Below are positions 12,442 to 29,050 of a DNA stretch of 64,000 bases, in pieces. Source of the DNA: Torymus aiolomorphi (lineage: Eukaryota > Arthropoda > Insecta > Hymenoptera > Torymidae); assembly GCA_036365515.1 (NCBI GenBank), contig CM070876.1, positions 172,757,978 through 172,821,977 of the forward strand, in the 5' to 3' direction. The stretch's first letter is position 1, and each line of letters starts with the position of its first letter. The translations under genes and the position numbers were made by a program. The notes beneath the pieces were generated by a model. That model was not told the DNA's origin. It worked only from the letters and a program-made list of their open reading frames with translations, and made no database searches.

Positions 12442-15400
12442 TTACTCGGTATATAAAATAGTCTTTGGCTTGTACTCAACGTACTTTGTATAGTTCAGCT
12501 GCAGGACGACGTAGCTGCGGTTCTCGAAAACTCGCCGGAAGGGATGGGCATTGCCTCGGAAGAGCATCGGACAGACCGGGATCCTACCCTCGCTCTTGCC
12601 CTTACCCTTATCGACAAGGTCCCAAAGCTCTAGCATTTTACAGCCATATTTCCTATTTAAACATTACAAATTTCAAAATATCTGTAATTTGAATTATTTA
12701 ATATAATTCTGTAAAACATTAATTAAATTGGAATAAAGATTGAATCTAAGTTCAATAAATAGTTAAACTACAAATATATTAACTTAAAATATAATCACCA
12801 CTAATATTGCATTTAACAAATTCAAATAAATATTTTCAAAAGAGAATACTATTGAGAATCGCTTTTACGAAATTTTAAACCCTTATAACTAAAAAACAAA
12901 GTAATTTTAAGCAACTATTATAGTATTTAAATCTCAAATAAATGTAATTATTACCAATATCCATATCCATAACAAACTGTTTCGTCTATAACAAGATAAT
13001 CAACTTTTAATTTTTTTAAAGTATCATGAACTTCAGCAACAGGTTTCCTACTAAACATTTCATAAACTTTCATAGTTCTATCTCTGAAATAACACATTTT
13101 CTTATTAGTGTATAAAACGTTGAAATAATTGTAGTCATAATGTGAAAGAAATTTATTTTACTTACTGCATTTCTTTACTTTCATAGTATGGATTGTTTAC
13201 TATTGGTCTCCTTGTTGATAACATAACATTTGCCATAAGAGACATTTGACCAGCAAAAGCTGCAGATCGTGGTGTTTTTGCTTGTATCCATTCAAACAAT
13301 TCTTCTTGATCTACATTGCCATATTCTCCTGCAAATTATTAATTATTTTATATTTATGAATTATAAAACATATTTTTAGTTTCAGAAAAATACCTATGAA
13401 TTCTCGTTCTCTTTTTATGCGTTGTATACCATGATAGGACATCATAGCAAGCAAAAGTACAATCAATGCACCTTGCATTGTTTTCTTCTTTATACCTAAT
13501 TTTTCTAAATATCGCTTACTGCTAACAAGTCCAGCAAAAATACATAAATGTGGAGTCATAAAGAGCTTTAATCTCATAACAAATATTGCCATAATAGTGA
13601 AAGCTCCACCTTGCAAAACATTATAAGCCACATGTGGTTCAATACAATTTGGAAAACCTTGTGTTCGCAAATTTCTGTACCAGTAATATAAAATTAAAAA
13701 ACCAGCAAGAATGGCAATAGGTAGTAAGAAGGTCTTCACAAGAGTCTCATAAGTATCATATTTTAAGAAATCGAATTCTGGTGAACAAGTATACAACATG
13801 GTATGAAAATCTTTGTAGTTGGATATCTTTGATTTGAGAATATTAAAGATATGCTCATCATCAGCACTATTTGTAAACAGTATTTTCCACAATTTACTAA
13901 AAACTAGAGTAACAGCTATTTCTAGTAGAGTCATTGTTTTGGGATCAACAAAATTTGACAGAGTATGGCTTAGCTCTGAAGTACAAAAACTCACAACAAG
14001 TAAGATTAAATGCAGAGAATTCAATAGGAACATATTTACTGTTAAACCAAAAGCCAAAGCCAGAGCCAGTAAATGAACTGTACAATAAAATGAATACATT
14101 TCTTTGTTAATTACTCTCAACCACTTGAGAATAAGCATGGCAATAGTCTGAGTAACAAATACAAATGGAGAAAATTGCCAACTTGTTAATGAAAAAGCCA
14201 TTAACATTACAAAGTCCTGTAAGATCAAATTAATTAAATTAATATTATATTTTATGAAATTATTTTATTATTTTTATAAATACAAACCAGTTGAGCAGAA
14301 AGAGATTCTGGCTTTTTCTTTTTCTTTAAAATTTCTGTTAACCTGAACATTTGAAATAAAAGTGCTGGGTATGCAAAGCTTTCTCGCAAGGGGGGAGTCC
14401 ATTGTACTCTTGTACACTCTGTGTGGTTGAAAAAGAATGAGGCTACTGCAATTAAGCCTCCTCCAATTGAACCACTCAGATTAGCAGAATAAAGAAATAT
14501 TGTAGCTCCAGTTACTACGGTAAATAGCCATACAAATTCTAAATAAAAATATGCTGGAACTCCTAAACCTTCACAGCTGGTTATAGGTGTCAATCCATCT
14601 CCTCTTTCAATCTAAAATGTATTTTAAATAAATAAAGACAATTAAAATAACAATTTAATTTAATTTTATATACATTTTTTAGCACAAATTAAATTAATTA
14701 TAAATCTTAAAATAACAGCATAATTTTGTCATCTTAATTTGTTAATCTACAGCCTTTTATTAAGGGGGCAAGCCTGGGTTAAAGCCTGATAAAATCGATT
14801 TCAGTATAATTAGTCAGGTAATTATTTTTTCAAATATTATAAGTCTGTAATATAACCACTAGATTGAAGGATCAATTTTTGTATATCATCTCATGTCTGA
14901 CAGTGCTGCTCTGAAACGCTTTGACCAAATGAATGAGAGTGTGGGGAAAATCTTGTTTATATATATATTTACACAAAATAAGCGGAGCAGATTTTGAAAA
15001 TAGACACCCAATTAATTTTTACATATAGAAATATGTGAAAAAATAAGAAAAATCATTAAAAAATTATTCAAAGATGTATATTAATAGAAGAATTTAAATT
15101 TTTCAAAAATCTACTCCGCTTATTTTGTATAAATGTATATAAACAAGATTTTCCCCACACTCTCATTCATTTGGTCAAAGCGTTCCAGAGCAGCACTGTC
15201 AGACATGAGATGATATATAAAAATTGATCCTTCAATCCAGTGGTTATATTACAGACTTATAAATCAAAATATAGGCCAGGGAGGTGCTAAAATGTTGTTT
15301 TCTATGTATTTTTTTGAGGTATAAAGTTGTTTTTTATATAGATTTGAAAAAATAATTAGCTGACTAATTATACTAAAATCTATTTTTTCAGCCTTTAACC

Positions 15401-16037
15401 CAGGCTTGCCCCCTTAAAATGAGAAATATTTAACTGACCTGCCAGCACTGAGGTTTTGGCAAAATGCCCAAATTCTTGCTAATATGATAAAATATACCAA
15501 TATTAATCTGAAATTATAAATAAACATTTACTAAGTCACAGTTTCCTAAAATATTTTTAATTTTTCATTTTATTATGTTCTCACAAGACTTGTGGTATAA
15601 CTTAGAATAATTTTAATCTCATAGAAGTTCTTAAAATAGTTGAATAAAACTATAGTTTGCAAATATAAATACCTCTGGTCCTAAATTATATTTACTTTCA
15701 GCATTTATAACATTTGGATATTCAGAGAGATTGTCACGATGAATTTTGTGCATGCCTTCATCAAAGTTTCTAGATTCTGCTATAGACTTAAAATATGAAT
15801 AATATAACCCCTGAAAATAATTAACATATTAAAAGCCTTTAGATAATATAAACTTCAAATATTCGTATATATTACCATCTCTGTACGAAAAGACATTTCT
15901 CTTTCCATTTCGGAGAGGTGAGAGAAATGCCTTTCATTTTCAAACAATGTCGATACATGCCACCGATGTAAGACACCAAACCCCACAGCTAACAACAAAA
16001 AACATGTTGTAATTAGAAAAACATCATTGCATGGCAT
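12442..16037 (-). CDS. DPY19L1: DPY19-like protein C-mannosyltransferase (8 coding exons, 672 aa)
   Basis: Proteins of the DPY19 family are multi-pass ER membrane enzymes that attach mannose from dolichol-phosphate-mannose to tryptophan in WxxW motifs of secreted proteins such as thrombospondin repeats. Exons on the minus strand are 16037-15876, 15810-15673, 15507-15439, 14611-14288, 14216-13394, 13328-13166, 13083-12955 and 12652-12442. All junctions have AG/GT sites and matching phases, giving 673 codons including the stop, the usual family length. Exon 1 holds the first membrane segment (about residues 5-23). The first luminal loop follows with [20 protein letters not shown] continuing into GLYYSYFK. 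Other family signatures are [47 protein letters not shown] and [17 protein letters not shown]. The carboxyl end CKMLELWDL...[10 protein letters not shown] is typical. An in-frame TAA lies upstream of the ATG, supporting this start; the cytosolic N-terminus is shorter than in vertebrate DPY19L1. The choice among DPY19L paralogues is inferred. The 14288/14611-15439 intron carries a foldback transposon. Confidence 0.92.
14764..15413. mobile_element. TTAA-flanked foldback element in a DPY19-like intron
   Basis: A 650-bp inverted repeat begins GGGGGCAAGCCTGGGTTAAA and ends with its complement, ending GGCTTGCCCCC. TTAA is present directly on both sides (14760-14763 and 15414-15417). The arms pair over long stretches, for example GAGAGTGTGGGGAAAATC against GATTTTCCCCACACTCTC, and meet near 15,040. 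The right arm is longer because of an insertion at about 15,265-15,345. No coding capacity is seen. A TTAA duplication suggests a piggyBac-type non-autonomous element, but a 3-bp TTA target (PIF/Harbinger type) cannot be excluded because the next base is also A. Confidence 0.8.
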
Positions 16038-16845
16038 CTTAATAAAAAAATATAAATACCTAATAGTGTTTTAATGATAAAAATACGTTTTGACTCCCCT
16101 TCCATTTTACCAAGCTAACCTATAACCTCTACTCTCCACTGCACCCTCTCTCCTGCGTACTTCTGTACGAATGTTTGTAATGAAAGTTTCGTATTTGCAT
16201 TCTTAATTCATTATTTCATCAGTTTGTTGGAATTGTTCATAACTGTTCTCTTCACTTTATGCCTGAGAGGAAGTAAGTAAAAGCTTCCAAAACAAATGCT
16301 CCATAACAGCGAATCCACATTTTTTTTTACTTCTAAGGCCACGCCTTTCCTCGGCAGGTGCCTGTACTGATTCTCCTTAGATATTGGATTGAAATACTCA
16401 GGTTCATATGATCGATACTATATCTTGAAACAACTCTTATGATTGATTGCAAAGTAGATTCCTATTTTCATGAGGCGACGGTGCAGTTAGTACCGCAAAT
16501 CGACGCGCTTTGCGATATCGCGTGATTGTCGCGGGCGGGTGAGCTGCGCGCGCATACTCTGCCACCCACGCGCGGATGGTGCGAAATTTTGATACGAATT
16601 ATTATGTTAAGGTGGTTCTATTAAGACTCGCAAGTCAATTGGGTATCCACAAATACAAACTAAAAGTATCTTATTAGACTTGTGTTATTAATATTCATAA
16701 AATTCAGTTTTAAAGTGCAAGGCAATTAAATAGTGTATTGCATAACAATTTCATTTTAGGGACTGTTCACATAACACCATGCCGTGCCTTCCATGACTTA
16801 TTGCCTTCCATGCTTAGAGCATATACTCCTGGAGGTAGTAAGTTA

Positions 16846-17018
16846 GGGAGAATGTACATACATAAGCGCTGCGCTACGCTGTCGCATTGATTACTTGTAG
16901 ACCTCGTCGCTGACTGGCTAATATTTAAATGTTAGCCAATCAGCGACGTGGTCTACAAGTAATCAATGCGATAGCGTAGCGTAGCTCAGCGTAGAGCAGC
17001 GCTTATGTACATTCTCCC
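16846..17018. mobile_element. 173-bp MITE nested in the palindrome, TTA target duplication
   Basis: The ends are GGGAGAATGTACAT and its complement ATGTACATTCTCCC, and the whole element folds back on itself around AATATTTAAATG. TTA is duplicated at 16843-16845 and 17019-17021. The opposite arm of the surrounding palindrome has a single TTA at the same place, so the 3-bp duplication is directly confirmed. A TTA duplication and ends starting with GGG fit a PIF/Harbinger-type MITE; the family name is inference. Confidence 0.8.
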
Positions 17019-17359
17019 TTAAATGAGAAAATCGTGGTCGGTTTTCGAACGGTGCGAGAAAGAAAAAAAGAGTGCCCCTCGTTTGTCTCTCTCGCACTAT
17101 GCTGTGATTGGCTACTCGCGCTCCCCTCCAAACTAAGATGATACAACAACCAATCACATCACAGTGTGAGAGAGACAAACGAGGGGCACTCTTTTTTTCT
17201 TTCTCGCACCGTACGAAAACCGACCACGATTTTCTCATTTAACTTATTTATACCTCCAGGAGTACATGCTCTAAGCATAGAAGGTAATAAGGCATGGAAG
17301 GCACGGCATGGTGTTATGTGGACAGTCCCTAAAATGAAATTGTTATGTAATACACTATT

Positions 17360-17548
17360 ATACCACTCTAACCTCAAAATAACAACTTTGATATGATTTT
17401 TCGGCGCTCGTGGTATAAAATACCGTTCGAAACTAGTGCGTAAGTCGATTATTTAGGTGGTGTGACTTTTTCGCACTCGCTTCGCTCGTGCAAAAAGTCA
17501 CACCAGCTAAATAATCGACTTCCCCACCCGTGTCGAAATGTACTATTT
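17360..17548. mobile_element. 189-bp double-hairpin MITE, copy 1 of 2
   Basis: This copy matches 51921-52109 in length (both 189 bp) and architecture. The first hairpin is bounded by ATACCAC and GTGGTAT. The second has arms around AAATAATCGACTT, with a central GC-rich CACTCGCTTCGCTCGTGC. It interrupts the right arm of the large palindrome between TACACTAT and the TTAATTG side. The opposite arm reads TACACTATTTAATTG, compatible with a TTA target and the loss of one T. No coding capacity is seen. Confidence 0.75.
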
Positions 17549-17605
17549 AATTGTCTTGCACTTTAAAACTGAATTTTATGAATATTAATAACACAAGTCT
17601 AATAA

Positions 17606-18120
17606 CCCGGGAAAAAATGATCCATATACGGCCATATACATCCATATATGAAAATCTTGCATGGGGATATATGAACATACGTGATTATATATGATCATAT
17701 ATGGATTTCGTCTCTATATAAACATATATACTTGTATATTAGCAAATAGTCATATATGAATATATATGATGATATATAGACATATATGATAAAATCGATA
17801 TATATATTCATGTACGTCCATGTACGTCCATGTACGGTCGTATACGGTTTTACATATTTGTATATAATAATATATGTTCATACATGGACGAATATGGACA
17901 CGTATAAAGATGACTTACAAAAGTATTATATATATCCATATATGTCCATATATAATCATGTATGACTATACTTGCTTATATACAACCATGTGTTTTTATA
18001 TAGAGACAAAATCCATATATGATCAAATATGGTTATATATAATCACGTATGGTCATATATGTCCATGCAGATTTTTATATATGAGTATATATGGCCATAC
18101 ATGGATCATTTTTTGCCGGG
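17606..18120. mobile_element. 515-bp foldback element made of CATATATG-like repeats
   Basis: The ends are CCCGGGAAAAAATGATCC and the complement GGATCATTTTTTGCCGGG. Between them both arms consist of diverged short repeats of the type catatatatggNcatatatg, themselves largely palindromic. It interrupts the large palindrome at GTCTAATAA/AAGATAC. The intact opposite arm reads GTCTAATAAGATAC, so the target duplication is AA, only 2 bp. The internal satellite-like composition and short duplication do not match a superfamily I can name. Confidence 0.75.
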
Positions 18121-18357
18121 AAGATACTTTTAGTTTGTATTTGTGGATACCCAATTGACTTGCGAGTCTTGATAGAACCACCTTAACATAATAATTCGTA
18201 TCAAAATTTCGCGCCATCCGCGCGTGGGTGGCAGTCTGGCAGAGTATGCGCGCGCAGCTCACCCGCCCGCGACAATCACGCGATATCGCAAAGCGCGTCG
18301 ATTTGCGGTACTAACTGCACCGTCGCCTCGTGAAAATAGGATTGCAATAAATCATAA

Positions 18358-18587
18358 TGTCCTTTCCACATGGAGTGCGTCGTGCGCCGTGCGTCGCGTC
18401 GTGCGCCGCGTTCCGATCGCTTGAATACAGCAACTGTATGCTGATTGGTTAATTCCTTTGACGAAACTAGATGGTAAAAGAGAATTAACCAATCAGGATA
18501 GAGTTGCTGTATTCAAGCGATCGGAACCGCGGCACACGACGCAACCCACGCGCACGACGCACTCCATGTGGAAAGGACGTAAGACTG
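18358..18587. mobile_element. 230-bp foldback MITE, TAA target duplication
   Basis: Inverted arms run from GTCCTTTCCACATGGAGTGC to the complement GCACTCCATGTGGAAAGGAC. They include GCGATCGGAAC- and GTATTCAAGC-type blocks and a central GATTGGTTAATTC/GAATTAACCAATC pair. TAA occurs at 18355-18357 and 18588-18590, while the opposite palindrome arm has a single TAA in CATAAGAGTTG. The right end carries about 8 extra bases beyond the inverted repeat, so the exact terminus is uncertain. Confidence 0.7.
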
Positions 18588-18699
18588 TAAGAGTTGTTTC
18601 AAGATATAGTATCGATCATATGAACCAGATTATTTCAATCCAATATCGTAGGAGAATCAGTACAGACTACAGGCACCTGCCGAAGAAAGGCGTGGCCAT

Positions 18700-18812
18700 A
18701 GGACTTTTTTTCTTTCTCTCTCACACCGTACGAAAATCAACCACGATTTTTTAACACGACATGCTTCCTCCAGGAGTATATGCTCTAAGCTTCCATGCCG
18801 TTGATTCCGGAA
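18700..18812 (+). repeat. Partial third copy of the palindrome's inner segment
   Basis: This stretch repeats the order of 17190-17290. A CTTTTTTTCTTTCTC tract is followed by CACCGTACGAAAA, then CCACGATTTT, then CTCCAGGAGTA and ATGCTCTAAGC. It sits immediately outside the right end of the large palindrome in direct orientation to the inner right arm. It may be the remnant of a neighbouring copy or of an internal rearrangement. Confidence 0.6.
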
Positions 18813-18989
18813 TTGGTTCGTTCCAAGGTCCACTCTATTCCGTTTGTCTAGGTTTGCACATAAAGAATGCACTCATGTAGACGCAGCCATAGGCACCAAC
18901 CTTGTTCGTGATTCGCCATTAATCTCCTCAGACTCAGAGATTGTTTGCTTGCCCAACTTGCAATTCGCTTACTCACAGACACTACATGA

Positions 18990-19569
18990 TATATATTTCG
19001 AGGTGAGCGAGCGAGAGCGCACGTCATCGACGTCATCGTTTCCGGAAAATTCGTCAGTCCAAGATGGCAGCAGTCCGTGCGCGCAGTTGTCTGTTTATTT
19101 ACTACGCGTTATCTGTCCTACGCTGAGATTATTTGCGATTCATCGCGTCGGAAAACGTTGATACCCATACATCCCTCAGTGAAGTATCGGATGTACGAGA
19201 ATTACGAGATTGCAGTCGCGAGGAGAGCGTGAAAGGAAGGAAGCCCAAAGCAGAGAGGTATATATACACACTTTGCTGCCAAGTGCCAGTTTGTTAATAC
19301 CCACGGAGAGGAGGTTTCTACGAATTGTCGCTACAGCAAACGTTAAATTAGATACATAAACGGTTAAACCTTGCGATTCTCACGAAGACAAGGGAAGAGG
19401 TAACTCCCAGACTCCCGTTTCACGCGGAGTATACCTAACCTCGCGCGGGCGATATAAGCGACGATCACAGTAGCGTTTCAAGGCCACCCCGCCGCCGCCG
19501 CTTCTGGAGAAGCCTCCGCAAGTTGGTTATGCGGAGGCCGCGCACGCCTAGGAGGCGGGCGATGCGACG
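18990..19569 (+). promoter_or_regulatory. Likely OSER1 promoter and 5' leader
   Basis: The block directly upstream of the OSER1 start is CpG-rich compared with its flanks. It contains two neighbouring ATF/CREB-like half or near-full sites (CACGTCATC and CGACGTCATCG) around 19,018-19,040. A YY1-like CCAAGATGGCAGC follows at 19,059-19,071. The ATG in that motif would open a 20-codon upstream frame (19064-19126). An in-frame TAG at 19549-19551 supports translation starting at 19570. The transcription start itself cannot be read from sequence. Confidence 0.45.
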
Positions 19570-23694
<4,125 letters not shown>

Positions 23695-24929
23695 GAGAGA
23701 AGGGCTTTCTCATTAAACGTCAACCTCGACAACAAGTTCTTTTTTAATTTTAGTCGCTAGCCATTATGAAATTCAACTGGCACTACAAGTATTACTTTTT
23801 GGTCACTAATTATTATATAATTGATTTATGGTTGCTTCAAAACGTTCGTCGTATATTTAAGTATAATTTAAATCTTTTAAATTTTAGATAAAGCTAAATA
23901 CTTTTTATAGATTTAAATTTTCTTAAATAATAGTTATAATATATTCAAATATTGAAAATTAAACAGCTGAAACAAAACTGCAAAAAATCAAAGTTTGATA
24001 ACATAGTTTCTGGGATTCGGTTTTAGAAACTTCAGTGCTATATTTTCGTAGATTATACTGATACTTAAAGTAGAAAGCATTGGAAAAAAACTGATAAATG
24101 ATATAGATTACTATGATTGTGAACGTTTCTTGGATTTTACATAACTATATTTAATTAAAAAAATTATTAAAATAGTTTTGAATAATCTTTAGTTCTCATT
24201 ACTAAATATTATTTAACATAAGATAAAATTAAAAAAGAAAAAAATATAATTGTAAGACATACGCAACACATTTTGATGATCAAATGAACAATTTTAAAGA
24301 CTAAAAACTTTTTGAGGTGCTGTTCAAATGATATAACAACAGCAAAAGGCTACTACTATACACTCGTTAGTCTCGTATTGATGAATGGATCTGTTTTTCG
24401 TTCATAACGGCATATTTGCTTTAAGTTTATTTTTTTTGGTATCTAAATTTTACCCAATGTAGATTATAATAAAAGTCTAGTAAGCAGGTTTTGGTTTTTA
24501 TTAACTATTACTTGTGTTCTGAATATTATATCGTACTGTTCATTTAATTTTTAATATTGTTAGTTAACTCTGATAGTTTTTTAAAGACTGTATGCATTAC
24601 TTCATTTATTAATACGGCGACATTTCAACTTCATTTTGTATTAACTATGATTTTACAGTCATATGCTATATTAGCCGATGAACTACTAAAAATGTAAATA
24701 TACGTGCAAAAGTAAAACGATCAAATAAAAAAAATTTGTTTTTGTGTAAACTTACGTATTTCAGGCTCTACGTATTAAAATAAGATATTTTAGCATTTGA
24801 AAAGATTCATACCTATAGATCTTGATTCTTTTGAGAATTTTTATTCGATTTACGTTGTCACCTTATGCGAAATATTTTTTCTTACAGTCATGTATATATC
24901 TGATATTCTAAAGAGCAGTAAGGAATAAA
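23695..24929 (+). other. Probable OSER1 3' untranslated region
   Basis: AT-rich sequence follows the TAG stop at 23692-23694. Several AATAAA signals occur, including one near 24,724 and a well-placed one at 24924-24929. The true cleavage site is not determinable from sequence alone. No other gene is seen here. Confidence 0.4.
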
Positions 24930-27900
24930 CTTTATAAATTCAATCATGAAACTAATATGTATACTATTTATTTCAAACATTTTTCAACTCCTTTTTCAAT
25001 TCCTCTACGAGTATAAAATCTAAATAATATATATCTCGTGACATTTTTCATTAAAAGTATACTTTTTCAATCGAATAATATATATAATACAATACAAAAA
25101 AAAAATATTTCTTGTCAATGGGATGGGTAGGTTTTCATACAAATAAAACAGTTTTGTTTCGTACTTATGATACATAATATATTTACCTCCATATGCGTAT
25201 AATAATTATATTAATATTACAAAATAATAGTTAAATTACTTAATATATAAAAAAACTTTGGTACATAAACAATGACGACAGCATATCAATCTTATTAATT
25301 GAACCCTTAACCAACTTGTTTTATTTTGTCTTCTTTGTAAAAAAGAAAGATTAAAGAGAACGACATTTCTCTTTTTTTGTTTCATTTTATTCGATACGGC
25401 GGATCTCGATTTATCGCATACTCACATACACGCGCGCACAGACGCACACACAAAAAGTCACGTAGGTAAGAGCAAGAACTTGCACAGCGGCGCTAAGAGA
25501 AAAGGAAACGCAAAGAAAGTGTACATGGCGACAAGCCGTGTGTATACTGTGTGTGTATGTTTTGTGTGGACATACTATATCGTAACGCAAAAAAGACAAA
25601 GCGCTCGAAAGACGTATAATATAATTCACGCTAGAACAAAATTTTTTTCTCGGGTTTCGCCTTTTTTCCTCTTTGTCCTTTTCTATTGGACAAAATCTAC
25701 ATACCGCGCGACGTTGTACCTCGCTTTTTTCTTCTTTATTGAGTCTTGGTATCGATTTTAAATTACTTCCGGAAAGCGCTCATTTTAGCTTGCGTAAGAT
25801 CGATCTCTTTGTCCCCCTCTCTTTAATCGCCTACGCTTACAAACGGTTTATTTATAAACCGACAACGAAAAACACTCGATAACACTCGTTGCGCAAATAA
25901 TCCATTACTCAAAACACTTTATTACAATTTCGCAATACCTATACACATTCAAAGTACGAACAAAAAATTAGAAAAAAATCATCTCGAATTTGGTAAAAGA
26001 AAAAGTATACAAAGATCCTAGAGTAAACCGAATCCGTATCTAAGGTCAGGAAAAGTTGAATGAAACAGTAAACGCGGACGCGTTACGCAGCATAAAACGA
26101 GCTCAGGTGTTTCCCGGAGTAATTGAGAGACACGTCGACAGACGCGAGCGCATGAACGCGGTTGACTCATCGTCCGTTCACCTTGCTCCGTAAATTCGTA
26201 ATATTCATACAATTTGAGGTCTGCCACTATATATATCACAGATTTGTCACGAAAGTCCTCTCCTGAGTCCGGCTATTTACCGCGAATTATAGCGGTCGTG
26301 ATTTTTTCCTTCTTTCTCTTTTAAAAATGATTTTAAAAAATGTAAAAACAAAAAATACGCGTGTAAAAGTAATCCTATGTAAAAACATATACTTTGTAAA
26401 ATTCATCTTAAAAAAAAATATTGTCTTAAAATATATGAAAATAATATTTCATTGTAATAAATCTTGTGATCAAAGTCGTTTAACTTAAAAAAAAAACTAT
26501 ACAATAAAAAATATATTTTCGGAGTACACAATTACTACCTACATACTGCAGTAATAATTAAGTACATTTCATTTAAATATCAAATGCACGATTACAGATA
26601 TTTCGTTCCAAAAAAATAGTCATTAGTAGATTATTTTATTCTCATGACAACCTCAAAAAATGTTTTGTAATCGGAAAATTTTTACTCATATTAACTAAAC
26701 TTAAAACATTTATATTTCCTTAATTCTATCGTTATATATTACTTTTATATTGTCAAACAATATTTAAGATTCAAGTATAGACACGTTCTCTATTCAAGCA
26801 ATGTCACGTACTTTTAAATTTAGATAAACATAAATCTCTCCTTATAGAAATAAAAACTCTTCAAGAAAAGTTTTCCAACTTTGCAATAATACAATTATCA
26901 TTTTTATGACTACTTCATTTACGATTTAACGGAGGGCGACGAGACGAGCCGATGAATTTCTGTATCGGTGCGGATTTTTTATTCTCTCGTTGATGTACCT
27001 ACTTATGTCGAAGAACATAAACGAGCTGCGAATGCATCGCGAAGCCAAAAATACTACCGCATCATACATATTTTCATCTATTTTTAGGGTTCAGAGCACG
27101 TGAAATTCAAGTTGGTAAAAATAGTCACTAGTTTTCAAAACGTATATCATTTCATTTTTTTTTTCGAAAAAATCTACCACCAGGATGGATTTACGTATAT
27201 TACGTTTTCGTTTTGTTTTTTTTTTTTTAAATGTAAAGTTGAAATCGAGCAACTGGAGAACAAGATACGTTAATATAGACATAACTACATGCAATGTTTT
27301 ACTAGTTTCGTAATAAAACTTAAAAATATGTTAAAAATGGAATTAAAATATAACTATTACTGGTACTATAAGCTTAAACTAGAGCTTTACAAAAATAAAA
27401 AAGGTGTACACAAAATTAATTACTTATACAGTAAAGAAGTGTCCGTTTCAACTCTACATTCCGTAATTCCTAATCGATTAAATATGATAAGGTACAGTTG
27501 ATTTTTCATTTTCGTTAGTATACTTGAAAAACCCCGAGGAGGGAATTGACAAAGTAACTCTGTACAACGATCCTTATTTTTCGAGCATCTGGAGAGGAAA
27601 AAAGCGTTTTTTGTCAACATGTATGAACCTCGGACTAAGTTTAGAGTTCATCAACAATCGTTAAACATTTGCCTCGCTGACTCCGATAAAAATATCACTA
27701 ATAATCCACATAATAAATTCGCTATGTTCATTTGGCTCGAGCAAAAATAGTCATTATCTCTTTTTTTCTTCATTTCTTATTAAATTTGTAATCTTGACCG
27801 TAGGTTCATTGATCAACTTTCTCGTTTCGTTCAGGAAAAAGCGGATTATTAAAATTTACGCCGCCGCTGGGCGAAAGGACTCAATGCAATTATAAGTGTT

Positions 27901-29050
27901 GTACACCGTAGTGTGCAGTCGACATATATCTTTTTCGTATAAAATAACTGCGACTGATTTGTTAATTTGCACCTAAGTTTCGTGAGCGAACATATGCAAT
28001 TATATATAGTCGATATGGCTCTGGGACAGAAATGCGATGAAATATTATTACATATTATTAGTTATTGTTACCGGTAAGAAAATCAACATACCCAATTACT
28101 TTCAAAGCAGAAACTAACTGCTATAATGTATAAATAAAGTTGATTAATAGTTTGTAGCTAGGCCTTTCTGCACACGAAAAGTTGCTGTACAATTTTCTTT
28201 AATGAATATACGAAAAATTGTAAACACGTATACTTTTAATTGAAAAGAGATTTTTTTCAATCATTTTTTTTTTTTTTTTGATATTTAATTGCAAGATAAA
28301 AAATATTTTTAGCAAACTAACGTTAATTGAATCGCTCAAAAAGTAATTGCGTAGATGCTAATTAAACGGATCAAAGGGTGTCCTTTAATCTAAATCCTTT
28401 TCCTAATAAGCACGCTAATCATAGTCTACATTATACGCTGTTGTTTATTTTTTATACGCCAAATATAATGCCATGCTTCAGGCAACTCATAAAGAACAAA
28501 CTAAACTTTCACGCTAATACGGGATACACAGCACAGAGAGATTCCATCATAAAAATCGAGATTAAGACAGTTGATAAACGCATGCTAAGTATTAAATAAA
28601 TTAAACGAACATTTTCATCATTTGTTTTTCCTAATACAATAGACGAATTTTTTTTCCAAACGTATTGTCGCTTTTTCTAATTTTTCCTTCATTTCTTTTG
28701 AGACAACCTACAGTGAATAAAGATTCAGATAAAAACGTATAAAATGCCAAAGAATCAGACAAAATAGTTATCTGATTTTTCACTTTACTACTTGATGGGG
28801 ATGATGAATACGAATTCCCTTTAAAAGCTACAAGTTAAAAGAACGTCACCTTAATTTTTTTCACGACTTTAATCTACAAAAACCGTAGAAAAAACAGTCA
28901 AAATACCTTAAGAACTATGATATCATATACCCAACACAATATGAGTGCGAAAGACGAAAGTCGTATATCATAGGAGAGCACCGCGAGAGAAAATTCATAT
29001 TCATCGCCTCAACCAACTTTAATATTAAAGGTATGACACCATCCATTTTT
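24930..29050. other. Convergent 3' flank between OSER1 and Src64B, no gene seen
   Basis: The region is AT-rich with only short open frames. It may contain part of a long Src64B 3' untranslated region (minus strand), but no single polyadenylation site stands out. A GC-richer patch lies near 26,050-26,270, and mononucleotide T runs occur near 28,260. No terminal-repeat element was recognised. Confidence 0.45.

Larger units (their letters stand above)
16337..18697. mobile_element. Large palindromic foldback element with four nested insertions
   Basis: The outer ends are GGCCACGCCTTTCCTCGGCA on the left and the complement ending CGAAGAAAGGCGTGGCC on the right. The arms can be followed inward through several landmarks: the TATGATCGATACTATATCTT block, the GCGCTTTGCGATATCGCGTG block, CATGCCGTGCCTTCCATG and CTCCTGGAGGTA. 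They meet in a GAAAATCGTGGTCGG...CCGACCACGATTTTC core with its centre near 17,130. After removing the inserted elements (16846-17018, 17360-17548, 17606-18120, 18358-18587) each arm is a little over 600 bp, so the parent was about 1.25 kb. It lies between two divergent genes and contains no open frame of note. The superfamily is not assigned. Confidence 0.8.

Noticed and set aside
16963..17396. Overlapping open frames on both strands
   Set aside because: They lie in the palindrome core, where inverted arms give mirrored frames; no coding signature.
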